Shown here piece after piece: positions 41,169 to 44,154 of a stretch of DNA of 44,154 nucleotides. The notes beneath the pieces are model-generated. The model ran no database searches and had not been told where the DNA came from. It saw only the letters and a program-made list of their open reading frames with translations. Position 1 is the stretch's first letter. The number at the start of each line of letters is the position of its first letter. The stretch comes from Coxiellaceae bacterium (GTDB taxonomy: Bacteria; Pseudomonadota; Gammaproteobacteria; Coxiellales; Coxiellaceae): assembly GCA_030680235.1 (NCBI GenBank), contig JAUXWQ010000007.1:1-44154 (forward strand). The letters are read 5' to 3'. The translations under genes were made by a program, and so were the position numbers.

Positions 41169-41756
41169 ATGGCTAGACGTAAAGCCGCCCCAAAACGCGA
41201 AATTTTGCCTGATCCTCTTTTTAAGAGCAAAATTTTAGCAAAATTCATTAATTCCGTTATGTGTGATGGTAAAAAATCGGTTGCTGAAGCAGCGGTTTAT
41301 GGCGCATTGGATACTGTAGTTAAGCAATTAAAAAGCGCAAACAAATTAGCAAACGTTATCGATCGTCGTGATGAAGATGAAGGCGATTCTGGTAAAGGTG
41401 GCGCTAGTGCAAAGCCAACGGGTGATATCCGTCAAGATGAAGCATCTCGTTCTGCTGCATTAAATGCATTCAAAACAGCGCTCGATAACATCACGCCACA
41501 AGTTGAAGTAAAATCTCGTCGCGTGGGTGGTTCAACTTACCAAGTACCTGTTGAAATTCGTGCAACACGTCGTTCTGCGTTGGCAATGCGTTGGTTGGTT
41601 GAATACGCAAATAAAAGAAATGAAAAAACAATGGTTATTCGTTTAGCGAATGAAATCATGGACGCTATCGAAAATCGTGGCGGCGCTGTGAAAAAACGTG
41701 AAGACGTGCATCGTATGGCAAAAGCTAACCAAGCATTTGCGCATTATCGTTGGTAA
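41169..41756 (+). CDS. rpsG: 30S ribosomal protein S7 with acidic insertion
   Basis: S7 (uS7) starts assembly of the 30S head and in E. coli represses its own operon. Both ends are standard ([40 protein letters not shown]), as is [20 protein letters not shown]. Between helices, from about residue 55 to 95, lies an extra stretch of about 39 residues including [18 protein letters not shown], so the protein is 195 residues against the usual 156. I recall a similar insertion in Coxiella burnetii S7. GGAGA lies before ATG. Confidence 0.98.
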   Translation: MARRKAAPKREILPDPLFKSKILAKFINSVMCDGKKSVAEAAVYGALDTVVKQLKSANKLANVIDRRDEDEGDSGKGGASAKPTGDIRQDEASRSAALNAFKTALDNITPQVEVKSRRVGGSTYQVPVEIRATRRSALAMRWLVEYANKRNEKTMVIRLANEIMDAIENRGGAVKKREDVHRMAKANQAFAHYRW

Positions 41757-41762
41757 TCTTTT

Positions 41763-41793
41763 GCGAGCCGCGGACAGTAGTCCGCGATTTTTT
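41763..41793 (+). terminator. Perfect hairpin with T-run between rpsG and fusA
   Basis: After GCGAGC, CGCGGAC (41769-41775) pairs with GTCCGCG (41780-41786) over AGTA, followed by ATTTTTT. This has the form of an intrinsic terminator, but it lies inside the operon, so it may only partly stop transcription and set the ratio of ribosomal proteins to elongation factors. Confidence 0.65.
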
Positions 41794-41821
41794 AAAATAA
41801 TAAAACTGTTGGCAGTAATTT

Positions 41822-43924
41822 ATGACAAGAACAACCTCACTTCTGCACACGCGCAACATCGGTATTATGGCGCATATTGACGCAGGTAAAACGACGACAA
41901 CAGAGCGTGTTCTGTACTACACCGGAAAATCTCACAAAATGGGTGAAGTGCATGAAGGTAGTGCTGTCATGGACTGGATGGAGCAAGAGCAAGAGCGTGG
42001 CATTACCATTACGTCGGCTGCGACAACTTGTCAGTGGCAAGGTATGGACAAGCAGTTCCCACAGCATCGCATCAATATTATTGATACGCCGGGTCACGTG
42101 GATTTTACAATTGAAGTTGAGCGTTCACTTCGCGTGCTCGACGGTGCAGTCGCTGTATTTTGTTCGGTAGGCGGTGTTGAGCCACAGAGTGAGACAGTAT
42201 GGCGCCAAGCAAATAAATACGGCGTTCCTCGTTTAGCGTTCGTTAACAAAATGGACCGTTCTGGTGCAAATTTCTTGCGTGTGGTAGGGCAGCTTGAATC
42301 ACGTTTACGTGCGCGTCCGGTGCCATTGCAATTACCGATTGGCGCTGAAGAAGACTTCGAAGGCGTTGTTGATTTAATTCGTATGAAAGCAATCTACTGG
42401 AATGAATCCGATGCGGGTATGACCTACGAAGCGAAAGATATTCCTGCTGACTTGCAAGCAGAGTGTGCGTTGTGGCGTGAAAAAATGGTCGAAGCTGCTG
42501 CAGAATCTGATGATGTATTGATGAATAAATACTTAGACTCCGGTGAATTGACTACTGAAGAAATTAAAAAAGGATTGCGTGCGCGCACGTTGAGAAATGA
42601 AATTGTGCCCGCGCTTTGCGGATCTGCCTTCAAAAACAAAGGCGTTCAGGCAATGTTGGACGCAGTCATTGAGTTTTTACCATCACCTTTAGATGTACCG
42701 CCGGTAAAAGGTTTAGATGAACGTGATGCGGAAGATTCGCGTCCAGTAGATGATAAGGCGCCGTTTTCTGCGTTGGCATTCAAGATCATGACTGACCCAT
42801 TCGTTGGTACTTTAACATTTATTCGTGTTTATTCAGGTGCGGCGAAGTCAGGTGACACAGTTTACAACCCGGTTAAAGGTAAAAAAGAACGTATTGGTCG
42901 TATCTTGCAAATGCATGCGAACACACGTCAAGAAATCAAAGAGATTTTCACGGGTGATATCGCAGCATTAGTGGGTATGAAAAATGTGACAACAGGTGAC
43001 ACTTTGTGTTCTGAAGATAAAGTGATCACTTTGGAGCGTATGGAATTTCCAGAGCCTGTGATCTCTGTGGCGGTTGAGCCAAAGACAAAAGCTGACCAAG
43101 AAAAAATGGGTATTGCGCTTTCCAAGCTTGCGCAAGAAGATCCTTCATTCCGTGTTCACACTGATGAAGAAACAGGTCAAACCATTATTTCTGGGATGGG
43201 TGAGTTACATTTGGAAATCATCGTTGATCGTATGTTGCGTGAATTTAAAGTTGAAGCAAATGTAGGTAAACCACAAGTAGCTTACCGTGAAACAATTAAA
43301 AAATCTGTTGAGCATGAGGGTAAGTACATTCGTCAAACAGGTGGTCGCGGTCAATATGGTCACGTATGGTTGCGCATTGAACCCAATGAATTGGGCAAAG
43401 GTTTCGAATTTGCTAACGAAATTGTTGGCGGCGTGATTCCAAAAGAGTATATTCCTGCAGTTGAAAAGGGAATCAAAGAGCAAATGCAAAATGGTGTTAT
43501 CGCGGGTTATCCTGTGGTCGACGTCAAAGTGGCATTGTTTGATGGTTCTTATCACGATGTTGACTCCAATGAAATGGCGTTTAAAATCGCAGGCTCTATG
43601 TGCTTTAAAGAAGGCGCTAAGAAAGCGGGCGCTGTATTGCTTGAGCCAATCATGAAAGTTGAAGCGGTGACGCCTGATGACTACATGGGTGATGTGGTTG
43701 GTGATTTGAATCGTCGTCGTGGTGTTATTTTGGGTATGGATGAAGGTCCTGCTGGCAAAATTATCAGTGCTGAAGTACCGTTGGCAGAGATGTTCGGTTA
43801 TGCAACAGACTTGCGTTCAATGAGCCAAGGCCGTGCAACTTACACAATGTCCTTCGAGAAATACGCAGAAGCACCAACAAGTATTGCGGATGCGATTATT
43901 AAGAAGAACGCTGATACGAAATAG
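41822..43924 (+). CDS. fusA: Translation elongation factor G
   Basis: EF-G is the GTPase that drives translocation. The 700-residue protein is complete: G1 [18 protein letters not shown]2 region [11 protein letters not shown]3 DTPGHVDF, G4 NKMDRSG. Later domains contain GMGELHLEI and [13 protein letters not shown], and the end is [20 protein letters not shown]. It lies 65 bases after rpsG behind a terminator-like hairpin. No strong Shine-Dalgarno sequence precedes ATG 41822. Confidence 0.99.
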   Translation: MTRTTSLLHTRNIGIMAHIDAGKTTTTERVLYYTGKSHKMGEVHEGSAVMDWMEQEQERGITITSAATTCQWQGMDKQFPQHRINIIDTPGHVDFTIEVERSLRVLDGAVAVFCSVGGVEPQSETVWRQANKYGVPRLAFVNKMDRSGANFLRVVGQLESRLRARPVPLQLPIGAEEDFEGVVDLIRMKAIYWNESDAGMTYEAKDIPADLQAECALWREKMVEAAAESDDVLMNKYLDSGELTTEEIKKGLRARTLRNEIVPALCGSAFKNKGVQAMLDAVIEFLPSPLDVPPVKGLDERDAEDSRPVDDKAPFSALAFKIMTDPFVGTLTFIRVYSGAAKSGDTVYNPVKGKKERIGRILQMHANTRQEIKEIFTGDIAALVGMKNVTTGDTLCSEDKVITLERMEFPEPVISVAVEPKTKADQEKMGIALSKLAQEDPSFRVHTDEETGQTIISGMGELHLEIIVDRMLREFKVEANVGKPQVAYRETIKKSVEHEGKYIRQTGGRGQYGHVWLRIEPNELGKGFEFANEIVGGVIPKEYIPAVEKGIKEQMQNGVIAGYPVVDVKVALFDGSYHDVDSNEMAFKIAGSMCFKEGAKKAGAVLLEPIMKVEAVTPDDYMGDVVGDLNRRRGVILGMDEGPAGKIISAEVPLAEMFGYATDLRSMSQGRATYTMSFEKYAEAPTSIADAIIKKNADTK

Positions 43925-43925
43925 A

Positions 43926-43948
43926 TGCAAGCCGCGGACATAGTCCGC
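43926..43948 (+). repeat. GCAAGCC hairpin unit between fusA and tuf
   Basis: TGCAAGCC is followed by GCGGAC (43934-43939) pairing with GTCCGC (43943-43948) over ATA, then a run of A. It is a variant of the unit before fusA and has no T-run on the coding strand. Confidence 0.6.
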
Positions 43949-43986
43949 AAAAAAAATTAAAGAGTTAATAAAAAGAGGATTGAGCA

Positions 43987-44154
43987 ATGTCAAAAGAAAA
44001 GTTTATACGGGATAAAGAACACGTAAACGTCGGAACGATTGGACACGTGGATCATGGTAAAACGACGTTAACAGCAGCATTGACGAAGTGTATGGCGGAA
44101 AAATTTGGTGGTGAAGCACGTGCTTTCGATCAAATTGATAACGCACCAGAAGAA
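43987..44154 (+). CDS. tuf: Translation elongation factor Tu, 5' part
   Basis: The first 56 codons of EF-Tu, which delivers aminoacyl-tRNA to the ribosome; the gene runs off the window. The N-terminus [20 protein letters not shown] and G1 loop [15 protein letters not shown] are diagnostic. AGAGGA lies upstream. It is the last seen gene of the str operon. A second tuf copy elsewhere is likely in this group. Confidence 0.98.
   Translation, partial: MSKEKFIRDKEHVNVGTIGHVDHGKTTLTAALTKCMAEKFGGEARAFDQIDNAPEE

Noticed and set aside
41763-41793. True end of the str operon at the hairpin with T-run
   Set aside because: fusA and tuf follow closely on the same strand and I see no convincing promoter in the 65-base gap, so the hairpin is more likely a partial terminator.
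1-44154. Prophage, toxin-antitoxin or restriction system
   Set aside because: I looked for integrases, small paired genes and nuclease motifs on both strands and found none; the only mobile genes are those of the IS66 element.

Overview
This 44 kb window looks like chromosome of a gammaproteobacterium close to Coxiella and Legionella (order Legionellales). I infer this from gene order and protein details, not from a database search. The lptD-surA-pdxA-rsmA run with amgK-murU divergent to it, the efp-epmA pair, the lptM-dapF pair and the str operon (rpsL-rpsG-fusA-tuf) are all gammaproteobacterial. The acidic insertion in ribosomal protein S7 resembles one I remember from Coxiella burnetii. 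The DNA is fairly AT-rich, TTG and GTG starts are frequent, and genes are packed with no gene-free gap above 300 bases. I saw no tRNA, rRNA, CRISPR or phage genes.

Layout. 1-2381 is a complete IS66-type insertion sequence that starts at the first base of the window and ends inside a hairpin repeat. 2479-8019 holds an orphan peptide-binding protein with a C-terminal membrane anchor, a DUF1460 amidase-like protein and an 834-residue membrane protein of unknown function. 8136-9762 holds an SppA-type protease and a universal stress protein. 9849-15093 (minus) is rsmA-pdxA-surA-lptD, with amgK-murU divergent (15232-16897). 17049-19049 has a flavin monooxygenase and a carboxylesterase. 19119-21356 has lptM-dapF, a DksA with a long lysine-rich tail, and folB. 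21423-23775 adds a pteridine-reductase-like SDR, a MidA-like methyltransferase and a PTPS/QueD-like protein, so with folB this is a pterin neighbourhood. cyoE, cca and psd follow. 26792-31414 is a possible surface-glycan cassette: a UGM-like flavoprotein between two paralogous multi-pass membrane proteins. The rest is epmA, efp, priA, waaA, parE, two unknown proteins (one membrane-anchored, one multi-pass) and the str operon, which runs off the right end inside tuf.

How the genes fit together. Much of the window serves the cell envelope: LptD, LptM and SurA (outer-membrane LPS export), WaaA (Kdo transfer), AmgK/MurU (MurNAc recycling to UDP-MurNAc), DapF (diaminopimelate), Psd (phosphatidylethanolamine), and possibly the glycan cassette. 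A second theme is translation: RsmA, EF-P with its modifying enzyme EpmA, Cca, and the str operon.

The most unusual feature is a set of palindromic intergenic repeats. Three long hairpins (34-35 bp arms where intact) and about seven shorter units share the parts TGCGAGC, a variable hairpin, and TTTTTGCAG. They sit at gene ends, especially convergent ones, and in every gap of the str operon. Their arms differ between copies but stay self-complementary. I read them as a REP/BIME-like family acting as terminators or RNA 3'-end structures. A third, unrelated repeat of about 55 bp occurs three times.
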